Shown: positions 32,083 to 42,061, numbered from the stretch's first letter. The stretch: 64,000 bases of DNA from Hungatella sp. UBA7603 (GCA_002478865.1 DLJZ01000027.1:1-64000), one strand, 5' to 3'. The notes: generated by a model not told the origin, from the letters alone. Translations and numbers: made by a program.

Positions 32083-33429
32083 TTAATCTTTTGGAAGCTT
32101 TTTTGCAACCAGAAGAAAGCAGATAAAGAACAATATTCCTTTCATTATAGAGGAGATGGAGAACGCCCACCAGATTCCATTTAACCCTAGGGATGTACCA
32201 CTTAAAATGATAGCAAGTGGTATTCTTGCTGAGGTAAATATGATACTGATCATGGAGCATAAAAGAGTTTTTCCAAGTCCAGAAAGAGCACCAATTGTGG
32301 TTAATTCAATGCACATAAACATCTGGGACAGACCAAGTATGACCAAATAATTGACTCCAATTGGGATCACATCTGGCTCATGAATGAACACTCCAAATAT
32401 CTGAGAAGGTAAAAAGATGAGAAGTGCGGTACAAAACATTCCCCATAAGGCCATTAAACCAATGGCTGTTGAATACCCTTTCTTCACTCTCTTAAACTGT
32501 CTGGCACCATAATTTTGTCCGATAAAGGAATTGATAGCGGCAGCGAATCCATCGGCTGTCATCCAAGAGATTGACTCTATCTGGCCTCCGACTCTTAAAA
32601 CTGCGACCGCAGTATCCCCAAAACCAGCTACAAACCGGGTTAGAATCATGGATATACTGGTATAAATTAAATTTTGTATCGAGGTAGGAAATCCTATTTT
32701 AAGAATTTCCTTTCTGTAATCCCACGGAACCTTTTGTAATATCTTAACTTTATCAAAAATTAAGTGATCCTTTCGGATCGCTCTTATAAACATAAGAGAA
32801 ACAATAAATTGTGCCAGTACCGTTGCTGACGCTGAACCAGCCACTCCAAAACCTTTCATAGGTCCAAATCCAAAGATCAAAAGGGGATTTAAAACAATAT
32901 TCAAAACAAGACCTACAAGGTTTGCATATAACGGTGTTTTGCTATCACCCATTGCGGTCATAATTCCGGTAATAATCGCATTAAAAAAGGAGAAAAAAAT
33001 AAGCCCGCAGGTAATCTTTAGATATACCTGGGCATTTTGGATAATGGATTCATGCTTCAATCCAAAAAATCCGATTAACTGACTGGCTCCAAAATATGAA
33101 ATCATTCCAAATAAAATTGCAAATATCATTCCCATCTGTAGCGCTGCGGTAACGTATTTTGCAGCTTCCTCTGGCTTTTTGCTGCCTAAGGAATGGGCTA
33201 TCTTTACCTGTCCGCCCATTTTGGCCATGGCAACAACTCCCTGTGACAGCCATACATACATTCCGGCAGCACCTACTGCTGCAACTGCTTCAGACCCAAC
33301 AAAGCCCAGCCACGCCATGTCAGTCAGATTATAAGCCATCTGAAGCAATGCGGTCCCCATAATGGGAAGGGCTAAGCTTGTTAAGGAGGTAAATATTTTT
33401 CCGTTTAATAAATCAACTTTTCTGTTCAT
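32083..33429 (-). CDS. MATE family efflux transporter
   Basis: A 448-aa MATE transporter with twelve predicted helices in two homologous halves, using H+ or Na+ to export cationic drugs or metabolites. The first half begins SLALPIMGTALLQMAYNLTDMAWLG and the second IGFPTSIQNLIYTSISMILTRFV. The start at 33429 (MNRKVDL) is chosen: ACGGAG lies upstream, while the earlier start at 33462 falls inside the terminator hairpin of nfnB. Substrate unknown. Confidence 0.9.
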   Translation of the reverse strand: MNRKVDLLNGKIFTSLTSLALPIMGTALLQMAYNLTDMAWLGFVGSEAVAAVGAAGMYVWLSQGVVAMAKMGGQVKIAHSLGSKKPEEAAKYVTAALQMGMIFAILFGMISYFGASQLIGFFGLKHESIIQNAQVYLKITCGLIFFSFFNAIITGIMTAMGDSKTPLYANLVGLVLNIVLNPLLIFGFGPMKGFGVAGSASATVLAQFIVSLMFIRAIRKDHLIFDKVKILQKVPWDYRKEILKIGFPTSIQNLIYTSISMILTRFVAGFGDTAVAVLRVGGQIESISWMTADGFAAAINSFIGQNYGARQFKRVKKGYSTAIGLMALWGMFCTALLIFLPSQIFGVFIHEPDVIPIGVNYLVILGLSQMFMCIELTTIGALSGLGKTLLCSMISIIFTSARIPLAIILSGTSLGLNGIWWAFSISSIMKGILFFICFLLVAKKLPKD

Positions 33430-33452
33430 ACATAAATTACTCCGTCTCAAAA

Positions 33453-33476
33453 GGGCTGCCACACGGCAGCCCTTCT
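33453..33476 (-). terminator. terminator of nfnAB
   Basis: GGGCTGCC (33453-33460) pairs with GGCAGCCC (33465-33472) across a 4-nt loop. On the minus strand UUUU follows. It lies 12 bp after the nfnB stop. Confidence 0.7.
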
Positions 33477-33487
33477 CTATCTACGGA

Positions 33488-34876
33488 TCATTCCTTAGCA
33501 GAAAGAAATTCGTGAATTCCCTTTGCACCAGCACGTCCGGCTTCCATAGCCAATATAACGGTTGCAGCTCCTGTCACTGCATCTCCGCCGGCATAGACAC
33601 CTTCTTTGCTGGTCTTTCCAGTCGATTCCTCCGCAATGATACATCTGCGTTTGTTGATATCTAATCCCTCGGTGGTATTGGATATCAAAGGATTTGGTGA
33701 GGTTCCAAGAGACATAATAACAGTATCTACGTCAATGACAAATTCAGAATTCTCTACCTCTACTGGTTTTCTTCTGCCGGATGCATCCGCTTCTCCAAGT
33801 TCCATCTTAATACATTTCAAGCCTTTTACCCAGCCTTTTTCATCGGTTAAGACCTCAGTTGGGTTGGAGAGAAGGTCAAAGATAATACCTTCTTCTTTTG
33901 CATGATGAACTTCTTCTGCTCTGGCAGGAAGTTCTGCTTCACTTCTTCTATATACAACATGTACTTCCGCGCCAAGACGAAGAGCCGTTCTTGCCGCATC
34001 CATAGCAACGTTTCCGCCGCCTACAACTGCTACTATTTTGCCTGCTGCAATTGGTGTGTCATAATCATCACGGAACGCTTTCATTAAATTGCTTCTAGTT
34101 AAGTATTCATTGGCTGAAAATACGCCGTTGGCATTCTCTCCAGGAATTCCCATAAACATAGGAAGTCCAGCACCAGAACCAATGAATACAGCCTGAAAGC
34201 CTTCTTCATCAAAAAGCTGGTCAATGGTTACGGATTTACCAATGATAACATTGGTTTCAATCACTACGCCAAGTTTTCTTACGTTATCAATCTCTGGCTG
34301 TACTACGCCTTCTTTTGGAAGACGAAATTCTGGAATACCATAGGTTAAAACACCACCTGGCTCATGAAGGGCTTCAAAGATGGTCACTTCGTAACCAAGC
34401 TTAGCAAGATCTCCTGCACAAGTAAGACCAGAAGGGCCAGAACCTATGACAGCAACCTTAATTCCGTTGGTTGTCTCTGGAGCCTGTGGCACAATGCCGT
34501 GTTCTCTTGCCCAGTCTGCCACGAAACGCTCAAGCTTTCCGATGGAAACAGGTTCTCCTTTGATTCCACGGATACATACGCCCTCACACTGACTTTCCTG
34601 AGGACATACACGTCCGCATACAGCTGGAAGGGCAGAAGACAACGCAATCACCTTTGACGCTTCTTCTATATTTCCGTTTTCTACTTCTTTGATAAATCCT
34701 GGTATATTTATGGAAACAGGACAGCCACCCACGCATTTAGGATTCTTGCATTTGATGCAGCGTGTTGCTTCCTCTCTTGCTTCTTCTTCGTTATATCCAA
34801 GGCAGACTTCTTCAAAATTCCTTGCTCTTACCTTTGGATCTTGTTCTCTAACTGGTACTTTCTTTAAAACGTCCAT
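33488..34876 (-). CDS. nfnB: NADPH-binding beta subunit of NfnAB transhydrogenase
   Basis: A 462-aa protein of the glutamate-synthase small-subunit family. The N-terminal domain has cysteine motifs CIKCKNPKCVGGCP and CGRVCPQESQCEGVC for two [4Fe-4S] clusters. FAD-binding GSGPSGLTCAGDLAKLGYEV (about 145) and NADPH-binding VVGGGNVAMDAARTALRLGAEV (about 285) follow. It is adjacent to an FNR-like alpha subunit and overlaps it by 1 bp, with no glutamate synthase large subunit, so it is NfnB of the bifurcating NADH-dependent ferredoxin:NADP+ oxidoreductase. It is the second gene of the pair and followed by a terminator. Confidence 0.9.
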   Translation of the reverse strand: MDVLKKVPVREQDPKVRARNFEEVCLGYNEEEAREEATRCIKCKNPKCVGGCPVSINIPGFIKEVENGNIEEASKVIALSSALPAVCGRVCPQESQCEGVCIRGIKGEPVSIGKLERFVADWAREHGIVPQAPETTNGIKVAVIGSGPSGLTCAGDLAKLGYEVTIFEALHEPGGVLTYGIPEFRLPKEGVVQPEIDNVRKLGVVIETNVIIGKSVTIDQLFDEEGFQAVFIGSGAGLPMFMGIPGENANGVFSANEYLTRSNLMKAFRDDYDTPIAAGKIVAVVGGGNVAMDAARTALRLGAEVHVVYRRSEAELPARAEEVHHAKEEGIIFDLLSNPTEVLTDEKGWVKGLKCIKMELGEADASGRRKPVEVENSEFVIDVDTVIMSLGTSPNPLISNTTEGLDINKRRCIIAEESTGKTSKEGVYAGGDAVTGAATVILAMEAGRAGAKGIHEFLSAKE

Positions 34877-35766
34877 TATTCGTCACCTCCACACTGTCCG
34901 CATCCACCGTGATGGGTATCGCCTTCGCTTTCCTTTAAGACCGCACGTCCCTCTTCTGACTTATACATCATTTGACGTTTCATAGCTTCCTCAAAGTTTA
35001 CCAGATGTCCGTCAAACTCCGGTCCATCTACGCAAGCAAATTTCACTTCACCACCAACTGTAATACGGCAGGCACCGCACATGCCAGTTCCGTCTACCAT
35101 GACAGGGTTTAAGCTTACAATGGTTGGAATCTCCAGTTCTTTTGTCAAAAGGCAAACGAACTTCATCATGATCATAGGACCGATGGCTATACACTCATCG
35201 TATTTCTTTCCCTGGTTCTGTACCAGGTCCTTGATCACTTCCGTAACCATTCCTTTTCTTTCATAAGAACCGTCATCCGTAGTCACATAAAGATTACCAG
35301 CCTGTTCTCTCATGGCATCTTCAAGAATCAGCAGACTCTTAGATTTTGATCCAATGATTACATCCACATCAATGCCGTGCTCTCTCATCCATTTAACCTG
35401 AGGATAAACCGGTGCTGTACCCACACCGCCGGCCACGAACAAAAACTTTTTCTTCTTTAATTCCTCGATATCTTCATGAACGAATTCAGACGGATTTCCT
35501 AATGGTCCTACCACATCCTCAAAGCTGTCTCCAGCTTTTAAGACGGCCATCTTCTCGGTACTTGCGCCAACGGTCTGAAAAACAATGGTAACCGAACCTT
35601 TTTCCCGATTATAGTCACAAATGGTGAGCGGAATCCTCTCCCCTTTGTCATCCATCTTAACAATAATAAATTCTCCTGGTTGACAGGCTTTGGCAATCCG
35701 GGGTGCTTCCACATCCATCAGATAGATCTTGTCGGCCAACAACTCTACGTTTAGAATCCTATACAT
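34876..35766 (-). CDS. nfnA: NADH-binding alpha subunit of NfnAB transhydrogenase
   Basis: A 296-aa FNR/PyrK-like flavoprotein. An FAD-binding beta barrel (RIPLTICDYN, about 60) is followed by the NAD-binding VAGGVGTAPVYPQ, and the [2Fe-2S] site GTGMCGACRITVGGEVKFACVDGPEFDGH. Bifurcates electrons with NfnB, linking NADH, NADPH and reduced ferredoxin. The start at 35766 (MYRILN) follows AGGAGG at 6 nt; the longer frame to 35823 has no ribosome site. The C-terminus ends in a short CGQC motif that may be an extra metal or redox site, which not all homologues have as far as I recall. Confidence 0.9.
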   Translation of the reverse strand: MYRILNVELLADKIYLMDVEAPRIAKACQPGEFIIVKMDDKGERIPLTICDYNREKGSVTIVFQTVGASTEKMAVLKAGDSFEDVVGPLGNPSEFVHEDIEELKKKKFLFVAGGVGTAPVYPQVKWMREHGIDVDVIIGSKSKSLLILEDAMREQAGNLYVTTDDGSYERKGMVTEVIKDLVQNQGKKYDECIAIGPMIMMKFVCLLTKELEIPTIVSLNPVMVDGTGMCGACRITVGGEVKFACVDGPEFDGHLVNFEEAMKRQMMYKSEEGRAVLKESEGDTHHGGCGQCGGDE

Positions 35767-35851
35767 CTTTATCCTCCTAATGTCTTCGTGAATATACCTG
35801 TGCACCGTTCCTGAAATCGACAAAAACCTTCAGGAGAATGCCACCTGTACC

Positions 35852-35880
35852 ATCTTACCACCTTTAAAGGACGATGACAA
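35852..35880 (-). promoter_or_regulatory. promoter of nfnAB
   Basis: Minus strand: TTGTCA (35875-35880), 17-bp spacer, TAAGAT (35852-35857). Confidence 0.65.
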
Positions 35881-35929
35881 TATATATAGAAAATATCAAT
35901 AAATTTTTAACAATGTTTTTCCAGAAGCT

Positions 35930-36427
35930 TTATTTTATGTTTTTTCGTTGATACAATCGGTAGGTATAGCATAAATTGAAATAGGTCTGCTCATCGCTTT
36001 CTACCATCATCACCCATTCTGGATCCTTATCCAGATTTGGAAAATGAGTATCAGCGCTGTATAAATAGTCGATATAAGTCACATGTGCGACATTACAGTA
36101 TGGTAAGAACTGTTCGTACATGCTTTGTCCTCCGATGATAAAACAATCGTTTTCCTCGTACTTTTCCAGTTCTTCCATTACTTCTTGAAAGCTATGGCAG
36201 ACGATGGCCCCCTTTACCTTATAATCAGGATTTTTTGTAAGCACTATATTCACGCGTCCGTATAAGGGCTGCTTACCTGGAAGGCTCTCCAGTGTCTTCC
36301 TGCCCATAACAATTACCTTTCCCAAGGTTTCTTCCCGAAAAAGTCTTTTATCCTCGGGAATGGATACGAGAAGCTGGCCCTGATTCCCGATGGACCAGTT
36401 TTTATCCACTGCAACAATTAAATTCAT
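35930..36427 (-). CDS. folA: dihydrofolate reductase
   Basis: A 165-aa DHFR reducing dihydrofolate to tetrahydrofolate with NADPH. The N-terminal MNLIVAVDKNWSIGNQGQLL matches the substrate loop, with VMGRKTLESLP and FIIGGQSMYEQFLP as NADPH-binding motifs, and TYIDYLYSADTHFP near the end. It follows the ThyX-like gene by 23 bp and is its operon partner. The ATG is preceded by a weak AAGGAAAA site. Confidence 0.92.
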   Translation of the reverse strand: MNLIVAVDKNWSIGNQGQLLVSIPEDKRLFREETLGKVIVMGRKTLESLPGKQPLYGRVNIVLTKNPDYKVKGAIVCHSFQEVMEELEKYEENDCFIIGGQSMYEQFLPYCNVAHVTYIDYLYSADTHFPNLDKDPEWVMMVESDEQTYFNLCYTYRLYQRKNIK

Positions 36428-36450
36428 ATTTTATTTTTCCTTTTCCTATC

Positions 36451-37071
36451 TTATTCTTCTGCAAGAATCAGTTCCTTCGCATAAGGAAGTTCTTCCACCC
36501 ATCGACAGAATGTGTGCCATTCGATTAGCTTATGATTCTTTCTGGCAAAATACATATTGATCAATGATTCATAATTTAGAGTACATGTCCGCATCTGGTT
36601 GTAGCTGGAAGGCAGAAGCTGAATCATATCATACCAGTCATCTTTATTCTTATTCTCCATATAACGAAGTCGGATTTTCTCAAGCTCTGCTACCACTATT
36701 TCCATAAAATCAAGTGTCTGCTCTGACATATGGTCATGGCTGAAGTCATTTATGCTAAATGGCTTACTGTGGATCTTATGCATGGTGCTGGTGGAATTGG
36801 CCACTGTGGAAACCTTATAGGTATCGTATTCTTTCCACCAATAAATTGGAGCTGTAATGTCCACAGAAACAAAAATCTGACGAATGTATTTACGGTGATC
36901 ATTTCCTGCTTTTCTCAATCTTTTTGCAAGTCCAAGGTCATTGGGTCCTAATATGTATTCCCCGTCTTCGTCGTAACTACTGTCCATCCGGTCCCAGCTA
37001 TTCATTGGATTTCTTGCGCCACGAATGGCATTCTCTATATTCATTACACTGGTTCTCTCACATATTAACAT
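36451..37071 (-). CDS. ThyX-like conserved protein
   Basis: A 206-aa protein, conserved in gut Firmicutes by memory and usually annotated as hypothetical. The pattern HRKYIRQIFVSVDI (about 58-71), the C-terminal segment LLPSSYNQMRTCTLNYESLINMYFARK and the linkage to DHFR suggest a distant relative of flavin-dependent thymidylate synthase. The canonical ThyX motif RHRxxSxxxxSxR is not clear, so catalysis is not certain. The start at 37071 is chosen because AGAAAGGA lies upstream; an in-frame GTG at 37113 adds 14 residues without a good ribosome site. First gene of a two-gene operon with folA. Confidence 0.6.
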   Translation of the reverse strand: MLICERTSVMNIENAIRGARNPMNSWDRMDSSYDEDGEYILGPNDLGLAKRLRKAGNDHRKYIRQIFVSVDITAPIYWWKEYDTYKVSTVANSTSTMHKIHSKPFSINDFSHDHMSEQTLDFMEIVVAELEKIRLRYMENKNKDDWYDMIQLLPSSYNQMRTCTLNYESLINMYFARKNHKLIEWHTFCRWVEELPYAKELILAEE

Positions 37072-37223
37072 GGTTTTAATCCTTTCTAACATCGGGCTTT
37101 TCTTTTGAGTCACCCCATATTATAGAACATATTATTTGTTTCGTCCATTTCTTTGTCATCGCTTTCATTCTTCCAATCGATAAAAGGCATTCAGCAAAAA
37201 CCTTAGAAATCAATGGTTCTCTC

Positions 37224-37252
37224 TTGATTCATCTGCAATCCTCTCTTATAAT
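37224..37252 (+). promoter_or_regulatory. promoter of the XRE regulator
   Basis: TTGATT (37224-37229), 17-bp spacer, TATAAT (37247-37252), about 50 bp before the start codon. Confidence 0.65.
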
Positions 37253-37303
37253 TGACTTCTGGAAACAAAATTTCCAATACTTGGAAAAGGAGGCTGATTG
37301 CAA

Positions 37304-37642
37304 TTGAATCTAAAATTTATACCAGAAAGATTGACTCTTTTACGCACACAAACGGGCGTTTCGGCGAAAGATATGAGCCTTTCTCTTGGACAGAGAGATA
37401 CCTTTATTGAGGAGATCGAAGAGAAACGTCTCACCCCTTGCATGGAAGATTTTCTGTCCATCTGTGAATTTTTCAAAATTACCCCGGGAGAGTTTTTTGA
37501 TGAAAAGAATCTAAATCCAACACTTTTAAATCAGCTCTTACAAAAACTGATTCCTCTAAGCGGGAATGCTCTGGAAGACCTTCTCTCCCGCTTATCGGAA
37601 GTTCGGGACAGCATCAAAAAAGAAAACGAAGGCTCTTATTGA
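37304..37642 (+). CDS. XRE/Cro-CI family helix-turn-helix protein
   Basis: A 112-aa DNA-binding protein. The N-terminal HTH_3 domain has LTLLRTQTGVSAKDMSLSLG and the recognition-helix and dimer region FIEEIEEKRLTPCMEDFLSICEFFKITPGEFF. A short helical tail follows. A TTG start is used: AAAAGGAGG (37285-37293) is 10 nt from the TTG at 37304, and 4 nt from another TTG at 37298. It is convergent with sbcC with a 6-bp gap. Targets are unknown; similar small proteins in Lachnospiraceae often sense cell status. Confidence 0.85.
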   Translation: MNLKFIPERLTLLRTQTGVSAKDMSLSLGQRDTFIEEIEEKRLTPCMEDFLSICEFFKITPGEFFDEKNLNPTLLNQLLQKLIPLSGNALEDLLSRLSEVRDSIKKENEGSY

Positions 37643-37648
37643 CTAAAC

Positions 37649-40600
37649 TTAAGTCTCAAAAGAAAAGCGATCTAAGTCCCAGCGAATCTTGCTGCCTTTT
37701 TCGCTTTTTTCTACCAGAAGCTTTTTGCCGATCTGCTCTTTTAATTCTGTCACATGAGAGATAATGCCGATGAGTCGTCGCTCCCCTGCCAGTTCTTTTA
37801 AGATGCGAACTGCCTTCATTCTGGAATCTTCATCAAGAGAACCAAAGCCCTCGTCTATAAAAAGGGCATCCATGGACACATTCCCTGCGGTGCTCTGTAT
37901 GATATCTGACATACCAAGAGCCATGGAAAGTGCCGCCATAAAGGATTCTCCGCCGGAAAGAGTTTTTACATCTCGTACCTTTCCGGCAATCATACTGTAC
38001 ACATCAAGGTCCAGACCCACCTCTCCTTGCTTTCCAAGGGAATCTAGCTCTCTGCACTTAAGAAGAAACTGGCCGCCTGTCATATCATTTAACCGCTTAT
38101 TGGCTGCCTGGATCATCTGATTAAAATACTGACGCTGCACATACGTTTGAAAATCAAGACTGACGGACAGCTTTCCATTGGCTGTTTGGAAAAGGTCATG
38201 ATAAAGCCGGTATTCCTCCTCCAGCTCTTCTTTTTCTTTCCAAAGGCGATTTAGGGTCTCATAGGATTGCATCATTCTGCTTAAGATTCCGGAAGCCTTT
38301 CCTTCCTCTTTTTGAAGCTCCCTCTGCTTCTCAGAAAGCTCTCTTGCCTTTTGTGTCCAGGGCAGCAGATCAATTCTTTCTCTTCCCTTCGTCTGATCGA
38401 TGTATTGGTTGTAAATGGTACGAAACCTTAATACTTCTTTTTCATACCCATCTATATCCTTCTCCCATTTTTCCATGAGTTCAAGGGGCTGTTTTGCCTG
38501 AAGATACGCTTCCTCAGATTCAAATCCCATTGTTTTTAATCCTTCATAAAAATCAATGGATGCCTGTTTTGATGCCTTATTTCTGGATTCTAGATTTTCC
38601 ATCTCAGAAGTATAACGGCCTTTCTTTTCTTTTTCTTCTTCTGAAATGCTTCGAAACCTTGCATTCATATTCTCTAACAATTCTGTCTGATGATTTATCC
38701 GGTTACGAAGTGTCACCTTGTGTTCTTCTGCTATATTTTCATCTGGATACGGGAGCCGTTCCTCTAACTGCTTGATCTTTTCCATGAAAGAAGAGGCTTT
38801 TAACTGATTCTCTTGCAGGCTGATTCTCGCTTCTTCTCTCGCAGGCTCTAATTCCTCAAGCATTTTCCGGTCCGCTTTAATGTTGTCTATCAGTTCTTTT
38901 AAACTCTTTTCTGCTTCTTTTGCCTCACTTACTTGTTTTCTGATCTGAGTAAGCTGTACTTGCCCCTTATCTATTTCTTCATCAATGCAACCTTTTAGCT
39001 GGTCGAGAGAAAGAGAAGCCTGGAACCACGTTTCTATTTCCATCTCCATCTGCTCTTTTTGATGCTTACAGCTTTCTGTCGCCTTAATGCTTTCCTCTGT
39101 TGCCCGGGAAAGTAACGTTTCGGTCTGAATGCGATCTAATTTTGCCCGCTCCACCATCTCCTGGGTAACCGCGTCAGGGGAGAGTTTTGCCTTTAATGGG
39201 TGAATAGATGAGCCACATACAGGACAGGGATCTCCCTCGATCAGATTATCCGCTAAAATGCCGGCTTGATGTGCCAGAAATTGATCATATCGTTCATTGT
39301 AAATATAATCAGCCTCCCTGTAATTCTTTCGGGCCAACATGGTTTTTTCCTGACTCCGCTCCATATGAGCCTGCTGCGTTTGGAAAAGGAATAATGTTTT
39401 TTTAAGATGCTCCAATCCCTTTTGCCGCTCCTCCTGCTCCTTATTCTCCTGCGTCCAGGCTGAAAGATGCTCCGCTTTCTCTTCTAGTCCTTTCTGCTTC
39501 TCTTCATGGAGTGCAATTCTGTTCTTTCTATTTATAATATCTAAGTCAATTTCCCCTAATTTAGCTTCATGATCTCGCTCCAATGCTTTGATCTCTTTGA
39601 AAGCCTTTGTCTCCTCTGTCCACCTGGTATAGAGGGGCATTGCCTCATTAAGCCGGCTAAGTTCGTTTTGAAAGCGGGGAAGTTCTTTCTCCGAGTTTTT
39701 CTTTTCTTCTTCTAATGCTTTTTCCGCCACGATTAGTGTTTGACTCAAATAATCAAGTTCCTTTTTAAGCTTTTCCGTCCGACTAAATGTTTCTTCCTGT
39801 TCTCGTATCTTTTCGGTAAGCTGTCTTGCGACTCCTCCTAATTTTTCAGCAAGCCCAGCTCTTTTTAATTGCTCCCTTTTTTCGTTCCATAATGCTTCTT
39901 CCTCTTTCAGCTGCTTCAAACGAGTCTTTGCTCCATGAAGGCCATCAAAAAGCCGATTGACCTCTTCTGCCAGACTTAGTTGGTTTTTGGTCTCTAAAAA
40001 CATAGTCCCTAATGTTTCCTGCTGCACACGGAAATTCTCCGTTTTCTCCTGAACCTCATTCAATGCCAGACTTAACATGTTTCTGATGTCATCGGTCTTA
40101 GTCTCTTTAAATTCCAAAAGCTCCTGCCAAGCTGATCTATGGCTGCTATCCTCTAAAAATTCCATGTGACTTAATTCATGAAAGCAAAGCTTTCGGTTAT
40201 CCTCTAATTTTCCGAAGAAAAGGTTATTCTTTTCCTTTAACTTCAACTGAATCCGACTAAAGATTCCCGTGTTAAAGATTCTTGAAAATATCTCTTTTCG
40301 TTCTTTTGAAGAGGCATGAAGAAGCTTTAAATAATCTCCCTGCGCAATCATAGCAATCTGGGAAAACTGGTTCTGATCAACTCCAATGATTTCTTGGATC
40401 TTTAAGTTTATGTCTCGTAAATTACCAGGATATTCAGATCCGTCAGGAAGAAATAAGGATGCCTTTGCCGGTACCTGCACGCCAGTATATTCCCCACTTT
40501 TATTCTTCCTTTTGCTCATCCTCAGATAAGTTGGGCTTCTTCTTACCTCATAAATTTCTCCGCGTTCTAAAAAGCTTAAGGCAACATAAGTTTCCTCATC

Positions 40601-40816
40601 CTCCGGAGCATATTGGCTCCTCATCATGGAGGGCTCTCGCTTTTGACCGCTTGTTTCTCCAAAAAGAGCAAAGGATACTGCATCAAATATAGTGGTCTTT
40701 CCTGCTCCCGTATCTCCGGTGATTAGAAAAATCCCATGTCCCACTCGTTCAAAATCCACGGTCTGCGTGCTTCCATAAGAACCAAATGCTGACAGGGTTA
40801 AAGTAAGAGGTTTCAT
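37649..40816 (-). CDS. sbcC: exonuclease subunit SbcC (Rad50-like)
   Basis: A 1055-aa SMC-like ATPase of the SbcCD nuclease, which cleaves DNA hairpins and resects ends. Walker A ITGDTGAGKTT (about 33-43), a long antiparallel coiled coil (about 180-900), the zinc-hook DPCPVCGSS at about 525, signature TLSGGESFMAALSMALG and Walker B DALFIDEGFGSLDED near the C-terminus. Length is normal. It overlaps the sbcD stop by 4 bp, giving a coupled sbcD-sbcC operon. Confidence 0.95.
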   Translation of the reverse strand: MKPLTLTLSAFGSYGSTQTVDFERVGHGIFLITGDTGAGKTTIFDAVSFALFGETSGQKREPSMMRSQYAPEDEETYVALSFLERGEIYEVRRSPTYLRMSKRKNKSGEYTGVQVPAKASLFLPDGSEYPGNLRDINLKIQEIIGVDQNQFSQIAMIAQGDYLKLLHASSKERKEIFSRIFNTGIFSRIQLKLKEKNNLFFGKLEDNRKLCFHELSHMEFLEDSSHRSAWQELLEFKETKTDDIRNMLSLALNEVQEKTENFRVQQETLGTMFLETKNQLSLAEEVNRLFDGLHGAKTRLKQLKEEEALWNEKREQLKRAGLAEKLGGVARQLTEKIREQEETFSRTEKLKKELDYLSQTLIVAEKALEEEKKNSEKELPRFQNELSRLNEAMPLYTRWTEETKAFKEIKALERDHEAKLGEIDLDIINRKNRIALHEEKQKGLEEKAEHLSAWTQENKEQEERQKGLEHLKKTLFLFQTQQAHMERSQEKTMLARKNYREADYIYNERYDQFLAHQAGILADNLIEGDPCPVCGSSIHPLKAKLSPDAVTQEMVERAKLDRIQTETLLSRATEESIKATESCKHQKEQMEMEIETWFQASLSLDQLKGCIDEEIDKGQVQLTQIRKQVSEAKEAEKSLKELIDNIKADRKMLEELEPAREEARISLQENQLKASSFMEKIKQLEERLPYPDENIAEEHKVTLRNRINHQTELLENMNARFRSISEEEKEKKGRYTSEMENLESRNKASKQASIDFYEGLKTMGFESEEAYLQAKQPLELMEKWEKDIDGYEKEVLRFRTIYNQYIDQTKGRERIDLLPWTQKARELSEKQRELQKEEGKASGILSRMMQSYETLNRLWKEKEELEEEYRLYHDLFQTANGKLSVSLDFQTYVQRQYFNQMIQAANKRLNDMTGGQFLLKCRELDSLGKQGEVGLDLDVYSMIAGKVRDVKTLSGGESFMAALSMALGMSDIIQSTAGNVSMDALFIDEGFGSLDEDSRMKAVRILKELAGERRLIGIISHVTELKEQIGKKLLVEKSEKGSKIRWDLDRFSFET

Positions 40817-41982
40817 AATCCTTCTTCCTCCTTTGCTTCCTGAATGATTTTTTCCATGATAGTTTGGGCTCTTTGTGTCATATCATCATTTCTCACCGCT
40901 CTGTAAAACTGAAAGAACGCTTCCATGGGATTTAAGACAGGTACTGGATCTCCTTGGTCTAAAAGCATATTCCTGGTTCTGTCATTGTCCACTCGAAGTT
41001 CTAACAGATGATCAAAAACTTCCTCCAAACGCTCCCGAATTCGATAAGGCTCTTCCTCATCTGTCAAGGTCACACTGACAAAATCATGGCGATTTTCTTC
41101 CGTCGCTCTGGAAAGAATCTCAGACAAACTTCCTCGTTCCCGTCTTACATCTTGAACGCCTAAAAGAGGAAGAAATATAAGTTCTATTGCATCTCCTTTG
41201 GCATTTAAGGTCACATATGTAATGGATTTTTTATGATGCTCCTCACTGACGGAATACTTATATGGAGTTCCACAGTAACGAATCGTATCCTTTAAAACCT
41301 TTTGAGGACCATGAATATGGCCTAAAGCCGCATAATCAAAGGAAGAAAGCACCGAAGCATCCACACGGTCTAACCCTCCTGACATAATGACTGCCTGCTC
41401 CGATTCACATGTTTCCGGATCTTTTCCACCACCTGCATAAAACTGATGGGATAAGATGACGTTACGTTCATCTTCGTCTATCGTTTCCCTCTGGAGCACA
41501 GCTCTAACTGCTTCCTGATATCCTTCTGGCAGGTGATCTATGAAGAGTTGCCGGACATATCCTGGCTTAAAAAAGGGCATAAGATAAAAATTCACAGGTC
41601 CCCACTCATCTTGTAGCACTACCTTTTTTAAGTATTCGTCCTGATGCCTTGGCGGAAATACAGATAAATGAATGTGATGTTTTTCTAAGAAAGAACCGGC
41701 ATAGGAAAGACGTTCTGGTGAATCGTGATTTCCTGCTATGATAAGTACGGTGATCTTTGGACTTATCTCAGAAAGAGCACCAAGAAAATCGCCAAACATG
41801 GTATACGCCTCTCCAGATGGAACTGTTTTATCATAAATATCACCGCAGATTAAAACAGCATCTGGATGCAGTGTTTTGGCGTATTCCACGATCTGCTTTA
41901 ACACTGCTTCCTGATTCTCCTTTAAACTTTGGCCATTTAGCTGCTTTCCAATATGTAGATCTGATAAATGAAAAAACTTCAT
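40813..41982 (-). CDS. sbcD: exonuclease subunit SbcD (Mre11-like)
   Basis: A 389-aa metallophosphoesterase nuclease. Metal-binding motifs run in order: HLSDLHIGK (residues 5-13), ICGDIYDK, AGNHDSPERL, ILSHQFYAGG and ALGHIHGPQ. The C-terminal capping domain is at about 270-380. Works with SbcC on double-strand breaks and DNA hairpins. Start follows GAAAGGAAGG. Confidence 0.95.
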   Translation of the reverse strand: MKFFHLSDLHIGKQLNGQSLKENQEAVLKQIVEYAKTLHPDAVLICGDIYDKTVPSGEAYTMFGDFLGALSEISPKITVLIIAGNHDSPERLSYAGSFLEKHHIHLSVFPPRHQDEYLKKVVLQDEWGPVNFYLMPFFKPGYVRQLFIDHLPEGYQEAVRAVLQRETIDEDERNVILSHQFYAGGGKDPETCESEQAVIMSGGLDRVDASVLSSFDYAALGHIHGPQKVLKDTIRYCGTPYKYSVSEEHHKKSITYVTLNAKGDAIELIFLPLLGVQDVRRERGSLSEILSRATEENRHDFVSVTLTDEEEPYRIRERLEEVFDHLLELRVDNDRTRNMLLDQGDPVPVLNPMEAFFQFYRAVRNDDMTQRAQTIMEKIIQEAKEEEGL

Positions 41983-42061
41983 AGTTCCTTCCTTTCTTTT
42001 TTATCCATATTAGCATGGTTGTCTCCTATTTGAATAGGGACAAGAAATAAAATATGTAACT

